27,876 nucleotides of DNA from Oscillospiraceae bacterium (GCA_035353335.1 DAOPZJ010000034.1:1-27876); one strand, 5' to 3'; counted from the first letter of the stretch, positions 15,681-23,936 are shown. Translations and numbers: made by a program. Notes: generated from the letters alone by a model not told the origin.

Positions 15681-16121
15681 ATGAAAGCCATTATCCAACG
15701 TGTCAGCTGCGCCAACGTAATCATTGAAGGCAAGACCGCCGCCGAAATCGGTTTCGGTCTGCTTGTGTTATTAGGCGTTTCTGTCGGCGATACTCCTTCC
15801 GACGCCGATTTTTTGGCTAAGAAAATCGCTTTAATGAGAATTTTTTGTGACAGCGAAGAAAAAATGAATTTATCTGTACAGGATGTAAGCGGCTCAGTCA
15901 TCGCCGTTTCCAACTTTACGCTATATGCAGATGCTTCACACGGGAACCGCCCGTCGTTCATCGCAGCAGCGCGGCCCGAAATTGCCGAACCGCTGTATGA
16001 GCGGTTTGTTCTTAAACTACTCGAAAACGGCGTAAAAAATGTACAGACCGGCGTTTTCGGCGCCGACATGAAGGTCTGCATCGAAAACGACGGCCCCGTG
16101 ACAATTATACTGGAATCTTAA
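15681..16121 (+). CDS. dtd: D-aminoacyl-tRNA deacylase
   Basis: A 146-residue DTD that hydrolyses D-aminoacyl-tRNA (and glycyl-tRNA-Ala), recycling tRNA and guarding translation chirality. The N-terminal MKAIIQRVS, the GNRPSF loop and the C-terminal NDGPVTI motif with its Gly-Pro are all present. The usual SQFTL motif reads SNFTLYAD, a conservative Gln-to-Asn change in an otherwise intact active site. The ATG is one base after the metK stop, so translation is probably coupled. The gene ends facing a small minus-strand ORF and overlaps its tail by four bases. No clear terminator follows. Confidence 0.94.
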   Translation: MKAIIQRVSCANVIIEGKTAAEIGFGLLVLLGVSVGDTPSDADFLAKKIALMRIFCDSEEKMNLSVQDVSGSVIAVSNFTLYADASHGNRPSFIAAARPEIAEPLYERFVLKLLENGVKNVQTGVFGADMKVCIENDGPVTIILES

Positions 16122-16234
16122 CACTCGTCTTTGTTTTGATTGTCGTTTTGTTTTGGCTTTTTAAATGTGTTGGTCCCCTGCGAACTTGTGTTATTTTGCG
16201 TCGTCTGTTTGGATTTAGTCTTTTTTGACGGCAT
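16118..16234 (-). CDS. Possible 38-residue Lys/Asn/Gln-rich small protein
   Basis: An intact small ORF fills the only gap between dtd and uxaC, on the opposite strand. It begins MPSKKTKSKQ, is rich in Lys, Asn, Gln, Ser and Thr, has no hydrophobic stretch and ends in a single cysteine. GAGGTG lies six bases before the ATG, and a perfect TATAAT hexamer (16253-16258) lies a few bases further up, but no -35 box is convincing. The composition points to a disordered, basic peptide. I do not recognise it. Support is the start signal and its fit to the gap; the chance of a random ORF of this length is not small. Confidence 0.45.
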   Translation of the reverse strand: MPSKKTKSKQTTQNNTSSQGTNTFKKPKQNDNQNKDEC

Positions 16235-16279
16235 TGTTATCACCTCGCGCGTATTATATCCCTGTAGAAAGGAAATATT

Positions 16280-17668
16280 ATGGGATTTCTAAATAATCAA
16301 TTTCTTTTAAATACAAATCGTTCTCAGGAACTTTATCGCTGCTTTGCGTCAGCAATGCCGATATTTGATTTTCATTGCCATATTGAAGCCAAAGAACTGG
16401 CGGAAAATAAGCCGTATGAAAATATCACTCGTCTCTGGCTCGGCGGAGATCACTATAAATGGCGTGCGATGCGCATTAACGGCGTGGATGAGGATTTGAT
16501 CACCGGCAAGGCGGATGACTTTACAAAGTTTCAGGCCTGGGCTGACACGATTCAGCATGCGATTGGCAATCCGCTTTACCACTGGACACATTTGGAACTC
16601 GCGAGATATTTTGATATTGACTATCCGCTGACAGTTTCGAATTGCGAGTATGTCTATCGCGAATGCAGCGAACGGCTGCAAACGCCCGATATGCTGCCGC
16701 AAAACATCGTCAGCCGCTCGAATGTCGTAGCCATCTGCACCACCGATGACCCCGCAGACGATCTGCGTTATCACGCTGTACTTGCTAAGTCTGATTTTGA
16801 CACCAAAGTACTTCCGACCTTCCGCCCTGACCGGGCAGCACAGATCGACAAGCCCGGTTTTAGGGACTATATCGAAAAACTCTCAGCTATTTCGGGTGTA
16901 AAAATTAACAACTTTACAGGCCTTTGCGACGCTCTTTCGAAGAGAGCCGACTTTTTTGAAGCAAACAGTTGCAAATCAAGCGATATTTCCCTGGAAATCC
17001 CCGATTTTAACCCAATCGGCGCGGATACGGCCATCCAAATCGTTCTTTCCGGCGGTGAATTGACGGCTGAACAGGCAATGAATTTCCGTTCCGGATTGTA
17101 TTTATTCCTTGGGGAGTTATATCACAAAAAGAACTGGGTAATGCAGCTGCATATCGGCGCACTGCGAAGCGCGAGCACTGCCCTGCTCTCCCGGATCGGA
17201 CCGAACACCGGATTCGACGCGGTGGACGACTATTCCTATATCCGACCTCTTGCGGCTTATTTAAATACGCTCCAAAACGCCGGACATCTTCCGAAGACGA
17301 TTCTCTATAACCTCAACGGCAAGGACACACAGGCTCTAGCAGCTCTCGCGGCGACTTTTTGCGGAGACGGCATTCCGGGTAAAGTACAATACGGTGCGGC
17401 GTGGTGGTTCTTGGATACGCTCGAAGGCAACCGTGAACAATTGAAAAAGCTCTCGGGATTATATCTGCTGCCGCGCTTTATCGGTATGCTGACCGATTCG
17501 CGTTCCCTGCTCTCCTATACGCGTCATGAATATTTCCGTCGGATTTTATGCGGAATGCTCGGCGAGCAGATGGAAAACGGTCTAATTCCGAACGACCTTA
17601 AATATATCGGAAAGATCATACAAGATATCTCTTTCAACAACGCATATTCGTTCTTTGGGCTTGCATAG
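16280..17668 (+). CDS. uxaC: Glucuronate (uronate) isomerase
   Basis: Converts D-glucuronate to D-fructuronate and D-galacturonate to D-tagaturonate, the entry step of pectin and uronate catabolism. The 462-residue protein has the metal-binding HCH of the amidohydrolase-like barrel (H32, H34 in FDFHCHIEAKEL), the WLGGDHYKWRAMR segment that contacts the uronate, and the C-terminal family block ending RILCGMLGEQMENG. AAAGGA lies seven bases before the ATG. I find no well-spaced promoter directly above it, so readthrough from metK-dtd is possible. No other uronate genes (uxaA, uxaB, kdgK) lie in view. The DUF1648-like gene follows after 33 bases. Confidence 0.94.
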   Translation: MGFLNNQFLLNTNRSQELYRCFASAMPIFDFHCHIEAKELAENKPYENITRLWLGGDHYKWRAMRINGVDEDLITGKADDFTKFQAWADTIQHAIGNPLYHWTHLELARYFDIDYPLTVSNCEYVYRECSERLQTPDMLPQNIVSRSNVVAICTTDDPADDLRYHAVLAKSDFDTKVLPTFRPDRAAQIDKPGFRDYIEKLSAISGVKINNFTGLCDALSKRADFFEANSCKSSDISLEIPDFNPIGADTAIQIVLSGGELTAEQAMNFRSGLYLFLGELYHKKNWVMQLHIGALRSASTALLSRIGPNTGFDAVDDYSYIRPLAAYLNTLQNAGHLPKTILYNLNGKDTQALAALAATFCGDGIPGKVQYGAAWWFLDTLEGNREQLKKLSGLYLLPRFIGMLTDSRSLLSYTRHEYFRRILCGMLGEQMENGLIPNDLKYIGKIIQDISFNNAYSFFGLA

Positions 17669-17701
17669 ACGAATTAACCGTAAATCGAAAGGCGGCAGAT
17701 A

Positions 17702-18004
17702 TTGATTATGAATCAAAAAGCCAAACAGGTCGTTGCAATCACCGTGATCGCCATTGCCGCGGTTTTGGCGATTGTGGGTTATATCGTACTGCCCGAGACG
17801 CTGGTGATGCAGGTGACCGCTACCGGTACCCCGGGGACCACTATGCCGAAACTGCTAGGGCTTGCGATACCGACCTTGATCAGCATCGGAGCTGCGCTGT
17901 ATTTTCTGCTCAATAAAAAATTCGAGAGCAATAAGAGCTTATGGGTCTCATTGATCGGAATTCTTGCGTTCATCTTAACATACGCTTTTAATATCAAACT
18001 TTAG
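17702..18004 (+). CDS. DUF1648-like small membrane protein
   Basis: About 100 residues with three predicted membrane helices (roughly 8-30, 50-70 and 80-97). The loop after the first helix, LPETLVMQ...GTPGTTMPK, resembles the DUF1648 pattern found in SdpI-type immunity and related membrane proteins. Function is unknown. The start is ambiguous: TTG 17702 has AAAGGCGG six bases upstream, whereas ATG 17708 has it at twelve; I list the former. It lies between uxaC and VanW and ends two bases before the VanW frame opens. Confidence 0.65.
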   Translation: MIMNQKAKQVVAITVIAIAAVLAIVGYIVLPETLVMQVTATGTPGTTMPKLLGLAIPTLISIGAALYFLLNKKFESNKSLWVSLIGILAFILTYAFNIKL

Positions 18005-18006
18005 TA

Positions 18007-18870
18007 TTGACTGACAGGGCTTTCGGAGGGAACAAAACGGGACGAAAACTATTTTGTCAAATATCGCCGTTTACATATCGGCTCTCGGTTTTTCGCTGTA
18101 AAGCTGAAAGACATTTCAAGAATGCCTTTTTACAGATGAACTTTGCCCATGAAAGATCGGATTCCTTTTTACCGGTTTCGATTTATAAACATAATTCGTT
18201 GATTCGGCGGCGGCTGGGCAATGTCGAGATGCAACTGCAGGAGAACAAAGCGGTCAATTTATCCCTTGCCGCGCCAAAACTGAACGGGATTTTGATCAAA
18301 CCCGGGCAGACCTTCTCTTTTTGGCATCTGGTCGGAAACGCCTCGGCAAAGCGCGGATTCAAAGAGGGATTGACGATTACCACCGGCCATCCTACTAAAG
18401 GGATCGGAGGCGGGATGTGCCAATTGACCAATTTGATTCACTGGATGGTTTTGCACACCGATCTGACCGTCACCGAACTGCACCACCATGACCGGTACGA
18501 TTTATTTCCCGATTTTAACCGACAGGTGCCGTTCGGTACCGGAACTTCGATTCTGTATAACTACCTTGATTATCATTTAAAAAACGAGACCGATCTTACT
18601 TATCAGCTGGTGATCTCTGTGAATGAGGAATATCTGTGCGGCGAAATCAGGGCCGACAAATGTCAGCCGTTTTCTTATCACATCAAGAGTCAAAACGAAT
18701 TCTTTTCCAAAGAGCCGGACGGTGTTTATCGCAACGGCGAGGTGCTGCGGGTCAAAGTTGATCCCGTGACCGGAAATCACATTGAATCACAGCTTTTACG
18801 GAAAAACCATGCAAAAGTGGCTTATGACACCGCAAATTTAGAAATCAAAGAACTTGCAAAACGAGATTAA
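18007..18870 (+). CDS. VanW family protein
   Basis: About 287 residues. It begins near GRKLFCQISPFTYRLS and carries the VanW core LQENKAVNLSLAAPKLNGILIKPGQ (split around residues 78-102), then FSFWHLVGN, GIGGGMCQLTN and FGTGTSILYNYLDY. VanW-domain proteins are common in Clostridia; their role is unclear and they do not by themselves give vancomycin resistance. The start is uncertain: TTG 18007 opens the frame two bases after the previous stop but has no ribosome binding site. A GGAGGG at 18025-18030 has no ATG, GTG or TTG at a fitting distance behind it. Translation may depend on coupling to the upstream gene. The 3' end overlaps the convergent amylase gene by four bases (shared TTAA). Confidence 0.85.
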   Translation: MTDRAFGGNKTGRKLFCQISPFTYRLSVFRCKAERHFKNAFLQMNFAHERSDSFLPVSIYKHNSLIRRRLGNVEMQLQENKAVNLSLAAPKLNGILIKPGQTFSFWHLVGNASAKRGFKEGLTITTGHPTKGIGGGMCQLTNLIHWMVLHTDLTVTELHHHDRYDLFPDFNRQVPFGTGTSILYNYLDYHLKNETDLTYQLVISVNEEYLCGEIRADKCQPFSYHIKSQNEFFSKEPDGVYRNGEVLRVKVDPVTGNHIESQLLRKNHAKVAYDTANLEIKELAKRD

Positions 18871-20387
18871 TCGAGTACGAGAATTCCGTAAGGTGCGAGC
18901 GTGAGTTGAGCACCTGCGGATTTTATTTTTGCTGTTGATTTGCCGTTTACAGATAACTGTCCGATGGTTTTAGTGATACCCAAATTGGAATTTAAGGTGA
19001 GTTGCTGCTTTTCGGAAGAAAAATTGATTGCAATATAAATGCTGCTGCCGTTATAGGTCTTTTTCAAAATGGCGACCGAATTAATGGGGCTTTGCAAAAT
19101 CTCGACTGTTCCACGGGCGATTTCCGGGCATTCGGCGCGCAGTTTCATGGCGGCTTTATAATAGTTCAGAATTGAATTTTTATCTTTCTCCTGATCTTTG
19201 ACAGAGGGGAACGAGTATTTAACCGAAGTCGCTCCGGGCGGGGGCTTTGTCGTCTTGTCTTCGGTCGTCCAAAGCATACCTATGCGCTTATTCGGATCAT
19301 TGCCCGTCCCTTTCATACCGATCTCATCACCGTAATAGACGAAAGTGCCTCCCGGCAGGATGGAGAGCAGACCCGCGGCGAATTTAATTTTGGTCTCATC
19401 CGTCCCTAAAAAGCCCGCGCTTCGAGCCAGATCATGATTATCGAGAAACGGTGAGATGATTACATCGCCGAGCGAATTTTGCAATGTCGTCAGCGCATCA
19501 CAATAAATCGAAGCCGCTTTTTCGGGCTTTGAAGAATTGACCGCAGCCGCGAGATAGCCGTCGGTATTTGCCGTCGGAAAACAAAACAGCGAATCGACGC
19601 CGCTTCTGTAATAAGTTTGAATGGTGGTGAGCACGCTCCAAACCTCACCGACGACAAAACTGCCGGGCTTGACGGTCTTGGCTTCGGTATTGAGCCAACC
19701 GAGAAAATCGACGCTCTTTTGCTGATCGTCGGTATAATAGCTCGTGCAGGCGTCCAGCCGGAAGCCGTCCGCGCCCATGTCGTTGAGCCAAAAATCCATG
19801 ATCTTTTCAATCTCGGCACGGACTTCCCCGCTTTCAAGATTCAAGTCAGGCATACCGGACTGGAAACGACCTTCATAATACAACATATCGCTCAATTCAT
19901 GGTAACCGACGGAGGGTTTATCGCTCCAGTTATACCAGCCGTGATAAGGCGAATTGACGTCTTTTGCGGCGATAAACCATTGATTTTCACTCGAGGTGTG
20001 ATTGACCGGCAGATCGATGATCACCCGGATGCCGCGCTTATGCGCCTGTTCGACCAGCGTTTGAAAATCGGCATTGGTGCCGTATTGGCTGTCAATGGTG
20101 TAATAATCGGCGACATCGTATTTATGATAGGATGGCGACTGCATGATCGGCATCAGCCAGATGCCGTTAAAGCTCATGTCTGCGATGTAGTCGAGTTTTT
20201 CGGTCACACCGTTCAAGTCGCCGATGCCGTCGCCGTTTGAGTCATAAAACGAATAGACGAAAATCTCATACCAATTGCGGTAATCGTCGTCAGGAGCACT
20301 GACCGGTTTTGCAGAACAGCCGGACAAGGATAGCAAGATCATCATACATACAAGTACTATAGAAATAAGCTTTTTCATCATAATCAT
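18867..20387 (-). CDS. GH13 alpha-amylase family lipoprotein
   Basis: A 506-residue exported glycoside hydrolase. The signal peptide ends in the lipobox LSGC (Cys24), so it should be anchored to the outer face of the membrane. The four GH13 regions are present: DLPVNH (D125), GFRLDA (nucleophile D212), GEVW (acid/base E248) and FLDNHD (D319). A calcium-type loop DSNGDGIGD lies near residue 49. The domain order resembles alpha-glucan-acting amylase/oligo-1,6-glucosidase relatives; the exact substrate is not decided. I chose ATG 20387, with GGAGG four bases upstream; ATG 20381 and 20378 are alternatives. The frame extends to 20429, but that codon lies inside the clpX terminator hairpin. No clear promoter is visible. 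Confidence 0.92.
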   Translation of the reverse strand: MIMMKKLISIVLVCMMILLSLSGCSAKPVSAPDDDYRNWYEIFVYSFYDSNGDGIGDLNGVTEKLDYIADMSFNGIWLMPIMQSPSYHKYDVADYYTIDSQYGTNADFQTLVEQAHKRGIRVIIDLPVNHTSSENQWFIAAKDVNSPYHGWYNWSDKPSVGYHELSDMLYYEGRFQSGMPDLNLESGEVRAEIEKIMDFWLNDMGADGFRLDACTSYYTDDQQKSVDFLGWLNTEAKTVKPGSFVVGEVWSVLTTIQTYYRSGVDSLFCFPTANTDGYLAAAVNSSKPEKAASIYCDALTTLQNSLGDVIISPFLDNHDLARSAGFLGTDETKIKFAAGLLSILPGGTFVYYGDEIGMKGTGNDPNKRIGMLWTTEDKTTKPPPGATSVKYSFPSVKDQEKDKNSILNYYKAAMKLRAECPEIARGTVEILQSPINSVAILKKTYNGSSIYIAINFSSEKQQLTLNSNLGITKTIGQLSVNGKSTAKIKSAGAQLTLAPYGILVLD

Positions 20388-20413
20388 CGTTCCTCCAATC
20401 CGATCTAATGCAA

Positions 20414-20447
20414 AAAATCCCCGCGGCAATCAGTCGGCGGGGATTTT
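20414..20447 (-). terminator. Terminator of the tig-clpP-clpX operon
   Basis: 11-bp arms AAAATCCCCGC (20414-20424) and GCGGGGATTTT (20437-20447) enclose a 12-base loop. On the minus strand the hairpin runs into six T. It lies ten bases after the clpX stop and just before the amylase gene. Confidence 0.9.
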
Positions 20448-20456
20448 ATCATTCAT

Positions 20457-21779
20457 TTAAATTGCGGTGTCCGTGGATTTTACCCGGGAGCTGCGTTTTT
20501 TTTCTGAGGCGGGAATCCGAATGACTTGAGGTGTGCGGGAGGTGTCATGTTCAACCTTAATGCGGCTCTTACCCTCGACGCAGTCCTTTGTCACAATCAC
20601 TTTGCTGATCGTGTGGTCGGACGGAACTTCGTACATCGGTGTTGCAAGGACATTTTCCACAATGGAACGCAGCCCGCGTGCACCGGTGCGGCGTTCAACC
20701 GCTTTATCCGCAATCGCGGCGAGTGCGTCTGTTTCGAATTCGAGCTCGACATTATCCAATTTGAAAAGTTGAATAAACTGTTTGACGATAGCGTTTTTCG
20801 GCTCGGTTAAAATTCGGATGAACGAATTGCGGTCAAGCGCTTCAAGCGTAGAGATAACCGGCATACGTCCAACAAGTTCCGGTATCAGGCCATATTTAAT
20901 CAAATCCTGCGGAATCACTTGAGCCAGCAACGCGTCATAACCCTCGCTTTTTTTATTTAAGATGTTTGCATTAAAGCCCATTGAGGTGCTGTTTACACGG
21001 CGTTCGATGATCTTTTCGATGCCGTCAAACGCTCCGCCGCAGATGAACAGTATATTGGTTGTGTCGATTTGGATAAACTCCTGCTGCGGGTGTTTTCTGC
21101 CGCCGGTCGGGGGTACATTCGAGACGGTGCCTTCGAGAATTTTGAGTAAAGCCTGCTGCACACCCTCACCTGAGACGTCGCGGGTGATTGAAGTGTTCTC
21201 GCTCTTTCGGCTGATCTTGTCGATCTCGTCGATATAGATGATACCTTTTTCAGCCAGTTCGACATCGTAATCCGCCGCTTGAATCAAGCGAAGCAAGATG
21301 TTCTCTACGTCCTCGCCGACATAACCGGCTTCTGTCAGGGTTGTAGCGTCTGCGATTGCAATCGGGACTTTCAACTTGCGTGCCAGCGTCTGAGCCAAAA
21401 AGGTCTTGCCGACGCCGGTCGGTCCGAGCAGCAAAATATTGGACTTTTGCAGTTCAATATCGCTCTCACCGCGCAGGAAGATGCGTTTATAATGGTTATA
21501 CACCGCGGTCGACAGAGTCTGTTTGGCGCTTTCCTGCCCGATCACATATTCATCGAGATAAGATTTGATCTCCATCGGCTTGGGCAACGGTTCACCGCCG
21601 TCGCGGATGGTCGGTTTTTTGGTGCTTTCGTTAATCTCGCCGTTGATGAGATTGTGGCAGAGCGTGATGCATTCATTGCAAATATAAACGCCCGGGCCTG
21701 CGATGATTCGATCGACTTCCTGAGTGCTGCGGTTGCAAAACGAACAGCGCGGAAGTTTCGGGTCTTCGAATTTCGGCAT
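20457..21779 (-). CDS. clpX: ATP-dependent Clp protease ATP-binding subunit ClpX
   Basis: A 440-residue AAA+ unfoldase that feeds tagged substrates to ClpP. The N-terminal zinc domain has C12, C15, C34 and C37. Walker A is GPTGVGKT (119-126), the GYVG pore loop lies at 152-155, Walker B is IIYIDEID (180-187), and the C-terminal sensor-2 segment RRTGARGLRS is present. All key residues are intact and the length is usual. GGAGGG lies just before the ATG with a short spacing. The gene is third in the operon, 16 bases after clpP, with the operon terminator downstream. Confidence 0.97.
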   Translation of the reverse strand: MPKFEDPKLPRCSFCNRSTQEVDRIIAGPGVYICNECITLCHNLINGEINESTKKPTIRDGGEPLPKPMEIKSYLDEYVIGQESAKQTLSTAVYNHYKRIFLRGESDIELQKSNILLLGPTGVGKTFLAQTLARKLKVPIAIADATTLTEAGYVGEDVENILLRLIQAADYDVELAEKGIIYIDEIDKISRKSENTSITRDVSGEGVQQALLKILEGTVSNVPPTGGRKHPQQEFIQIDTTNILFICGGAFDGIEKIIERRVNSTSMGFNANILNKKSEGYDALLAQVIPQDLIKYGLIPELVGRMPVISTLEALDRNSFIRILTEPKNAIVKQFIQLFKLDNVELEFETDALAAIADKAVERRTGARGLRSIVENVLATPMYEVPSDHTISKVIVTKDCVEGKSRIKVEHDTSRTPQVIRIPASEKKRSSRVKSTDTAI

Positions 21780-21795
21780 GTTCCCTCCGTCCGGC

Positions 21796-22377
21796 TTATC
21801 GTTTAACCATGACCTTGTCGATCAAGCCGTATTCCAACGCCTGTTGTGCCGTCATAAAGTTATCTCTGTCGGTGTCGCGGGCGATAACTTCAATCGGTTT
21901 TCCGGTGCGCTCGGCGAGAATTCGATTAATGTTCTCACGGGTGCGCAAAATGTGTTCGGCATGGATTTTGATATCTGAGGCCTGACCCTGTGCGCCGCCT
22001 GCCGGCTGATGGATCATGATCTCGCTGTTCGGCAGCGCAAAGCGCTTGCCTTTCGCGCCGGCCGCAAGTAAAAACGCACCCATGCTGGCCGCCATGCCGA
22101 TGCAGATGGTCGAGACGTCGCATTTGACAAACTGCATGGTATCGTAGATTGCAAAACCCGCGGTGACTGATCCGCCCGGGCTGTTGATATACAATTGAAT
22201 ATCCTTTTCGGGATCTTGTCCCTCAAGATACAGCATTTGCGCCACCACGAGGCCGGCTGTCACTTCGTTAACTTCTTCGCCCAGCATGATGATGCGGTCG
22301 TTGAGAAGCCGCGAATAGATGTCGAAACTGCGCTCACCGCGCGAGGTTTGTTCAATGACCATTGGGACCAAACTCAT
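21796..22377 (-). CDS. clpP: ATP-dependent Clp protease proteolytic subunit
   Basis: A 193-residue serine peptidase forming the double-heptamer proteolytic chamber. The catalytic triad is visible as S98 in GMAASMG, H123 in MIHQP and D172 in RDTDRDN. The handle and hydrophobic contact regions look standard. GGAGGT lies six bases before the ATG. The gene follows tig after about 50 bases with no hairpin in between, and precedes clpX by 16 bases, giving the classic bacterial tig-clpP-clpX order. Confidence 0.97.
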   Translation of the reverse strand: MSLVPMVIEQTSRGERSFDIYSRLLNDRIIMLGEEVNEVTAGLVVAQMLYLEGQDPEKDIQLYINSPGGSVTAGFAIYDTMQFVKCDVSTICIGMAASMGAFLLAAGAKGKRFALPNSEIMIHQPAGGAQGQASDIKIHAEHILRTRENINRILAERTGKPIEVIARDTDRDNFMTAQQALEYGLIDKVMVKR

Positions 22378-22428
22378 ACGAATACCTCCATCGTTCGTTC
22401 TCTCTATTTTTAACGTTCCCGCTTTGGG

Positions 22429-23808
22429 TTATTCCGCCTTTTCCGCTGCAGGTTCTTTCTCCGCAGTTTCTTTTTTGGCCGCGGTCTTCTTTGCCGGGGC
22501 TTTTTTGGGCTTTTCTTCGGTTTTCTTCTCTTCGGCGGGTTTCAGAATAGCCGAGTTTTTGACGAATTCATACGCTTTCAACGTCTTCATATCTTCTCGC
22601 ATATCCTCAGCGGTGACGACCTTTTTCAATTCGTCGACGTTTCGGCCGTATTTTTCAGCTTCTTTGACAAACTCGGCTTCGATCTCTTCGTCGGTGACTT
22701 TGATTTTCTCGAGTTCCGCGATCTTTTCAAGTGCAAGCGTGCTCTTGACACGAGATTCACCCTGTTTTCTGAATTGAGCGCGCAGCTCATCGATGCCCAT
22801 TCCTGTCAGCTGCATATAGTGTTCGAGCGAGATGCCCTGCATACGCATCCGGTATTCAAAATCCTGCATGGCTTTATCTGCGGCGGTATCGTACATGACC
22901 TCCGGAATGTTGCCTTTGACCAGTTCGCAAAGCTTTTCGGTAACAGCGATGCCGACAGCTTCGTCGGCTTTATCGTTTTTGGTCTTTTGCAGCCGCTCGC
23001 GGACGGATTTTTCGTATTCTGCTACGGTGTTGAATTCGCTGACGTCTTTGACAAATTCATCGTCAAATTCGGGAATTTCCTTCTTTTTAACCTCGTGCAG
23101 TTTTGTCTTAAAGACGGCTTTTTTTCCGGCTAGCTGCTCGGCGCCGTATTCGTTCGGGAACTCGACGTTGACATCGAATTCATCGCCAGCGATATGTCCG
23201 ATAATTTGATCCTCAAAGCCCGGTATAAATGCGCCTGAGCCGATGGTGAGGTCATATTTTTCCGATTTTCCGCCCTCAAACGCTTTGCCGTCGACAAACC
23301 CCTCAAAAGCAATCGACGCAATGTGTCCGTTTTCGGCTTTGCCGTCGACGGTCAGCATGCGGGAACCGCGCTCACGCGCTTTATCGATTTCGGCTTTTAT
23401 TTCATCTTCTGTGACTTCAACCGAGGGTTTTTCAACTTCAATGCCCTTGTATTCGCCGACTTCGACGATCGGTTTCGTCCAGAGCACAGCCTTGAACTCT
23501 ACGCCTTCTTTGCCGATAGATTCGATATTGAGTTCGGGGCGGGAAACGGCGATCAGCTCTGCTTCGCTGACGGCATCCTCTACCGCTTTAGGATACAGCG
23601 CGTTGAAAGCGGTCTCATAAAAAGCGCCCTGTCCGTAATATTGTTCAAGTAATTTTCTCGGTGCTTTGCCTTTGCGAAATCCCGGGATTGCCATCTTGTT
23701 GCGGTCCTTGAGATAGGCCTTGTCTGTGGCCTCGGCAAAAGTCTGCGCATCGATTGTAATTGTCAGCTCGTATTTGTTGTTTTCGAGCATGGTTTTGGTC
23801 TTCAGCAT
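22429..23808 (-). CDS. tig: Trigger factor (ribosome-associated chaperone and prolyl isomerase)
   Basis: A 459-residue chaperone that binds the ribosome exit tunnel. The ribosome-docking GFRKGKAP loop lies at 43-50, an FKBP-type isomerase domain follows in the middle (roughly 150-245), and the C-terminal part forms the helical arms. The last 35 or so residues are a low-complexity Lys/Ala/Glu/Pro tail not found in most trigger factors. AGGAGG lies six bases before the ATG and a strong promoter is upstream. It is the first gene of the tig-clpP-clpX operon. Confidence 0.96.
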   Translation of the reverse strand: MLKTKTMLENNKYELTITIDAQTFAEATDKAYLKDRNKMAIPGFRKGKAPRKLLEQYYGQGAFYETAFNALYPKAVEDAVSEAELIAVSRPELNIESIGKEGVEFKAVLWTKPIVEVGEYKGIEVEKPSVEVTEDEIKAEIDKARERGSRMLTVDGKAENGHIASIAFEGFVDGKAFEGGKSEKYDLTIGSGAFIPGFEDQIIGHIAGDEFDVNVEFPNEYGAEQLAGKKAVFKTKLHEVKKKEIPEFDDEFVKDVSEFNTVAEYEKSVRERLQKTKNDKADEAVGIAVTEKLCELVKGNIPEVMYDTAADKAMQDFEYRMRMQGISLEHYMQLTGMGIDELRAQFRKQGESRVKSTLALEKIAELEKIKVTDEEIEAEFVKEAEKYGRNVDELKKVVTAEDMREDMKTLKAYEFVKNSAILKPAEEKKTEEKPKKAPAKKTAAKKETAEKEPAAEKAE

Positions 23809-23840
23809 AGTCGCCCTCCTAAAAGCGGTAAATCTTATTA

Positions 23841-23869
23841 ATTATATCATAACAACCCCTAAAAAACAA
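23841..23869 (-). promoter_or_regulatory. Promoter of tig-clpP-clpX
   Basis: On the minus strand, TTGTTT (23864-23869), a 17-bp spacer and perfect TATAAT (23841-23846), preceded by TGA, which gives an extended -10 (TGnTATAAT). No HrcA (CIRCE) inverted repeat or CtsR heptad is apparent around it. Confidence 0.82.
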
Positions 23870-23907
23870 TAGAAAACGCCAATATTTTACCTCTCCGGAA
23901 AAAGCAA

Positions 23908-23936
23908 TTGGACTTTTCGGGTGATTGTGGTAGAAT
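23908..23936 (+). promoter_or_regulatory. Promoter of the pseudouridine synthase gene
   Basis: TTGGAC (23908-23913), 17-bp spacer and TAGAAT (23931-23936). Transcription would begin near 23943, which excludes the in-frame GTG at 23921 and fixes the start at GTG 23966. Confidence 0.78.

Noticed and set aside
20388..20429. A longer N-terminus for the GH13 lipoprotein starting at 20429
   Set aside because: That codon is inside the loop of the clpX terminator hairpin, and a lipoprotein signal must begin at the Met/Lys stretch from 20387.
23809..23907. Heat-shock operators (CIRCE for HrcA or CtsR heptads) at the tig-clpP-clpX promoter
   Set aside because: I looked for the long inverted repeat and the direct heptads and saw neither.
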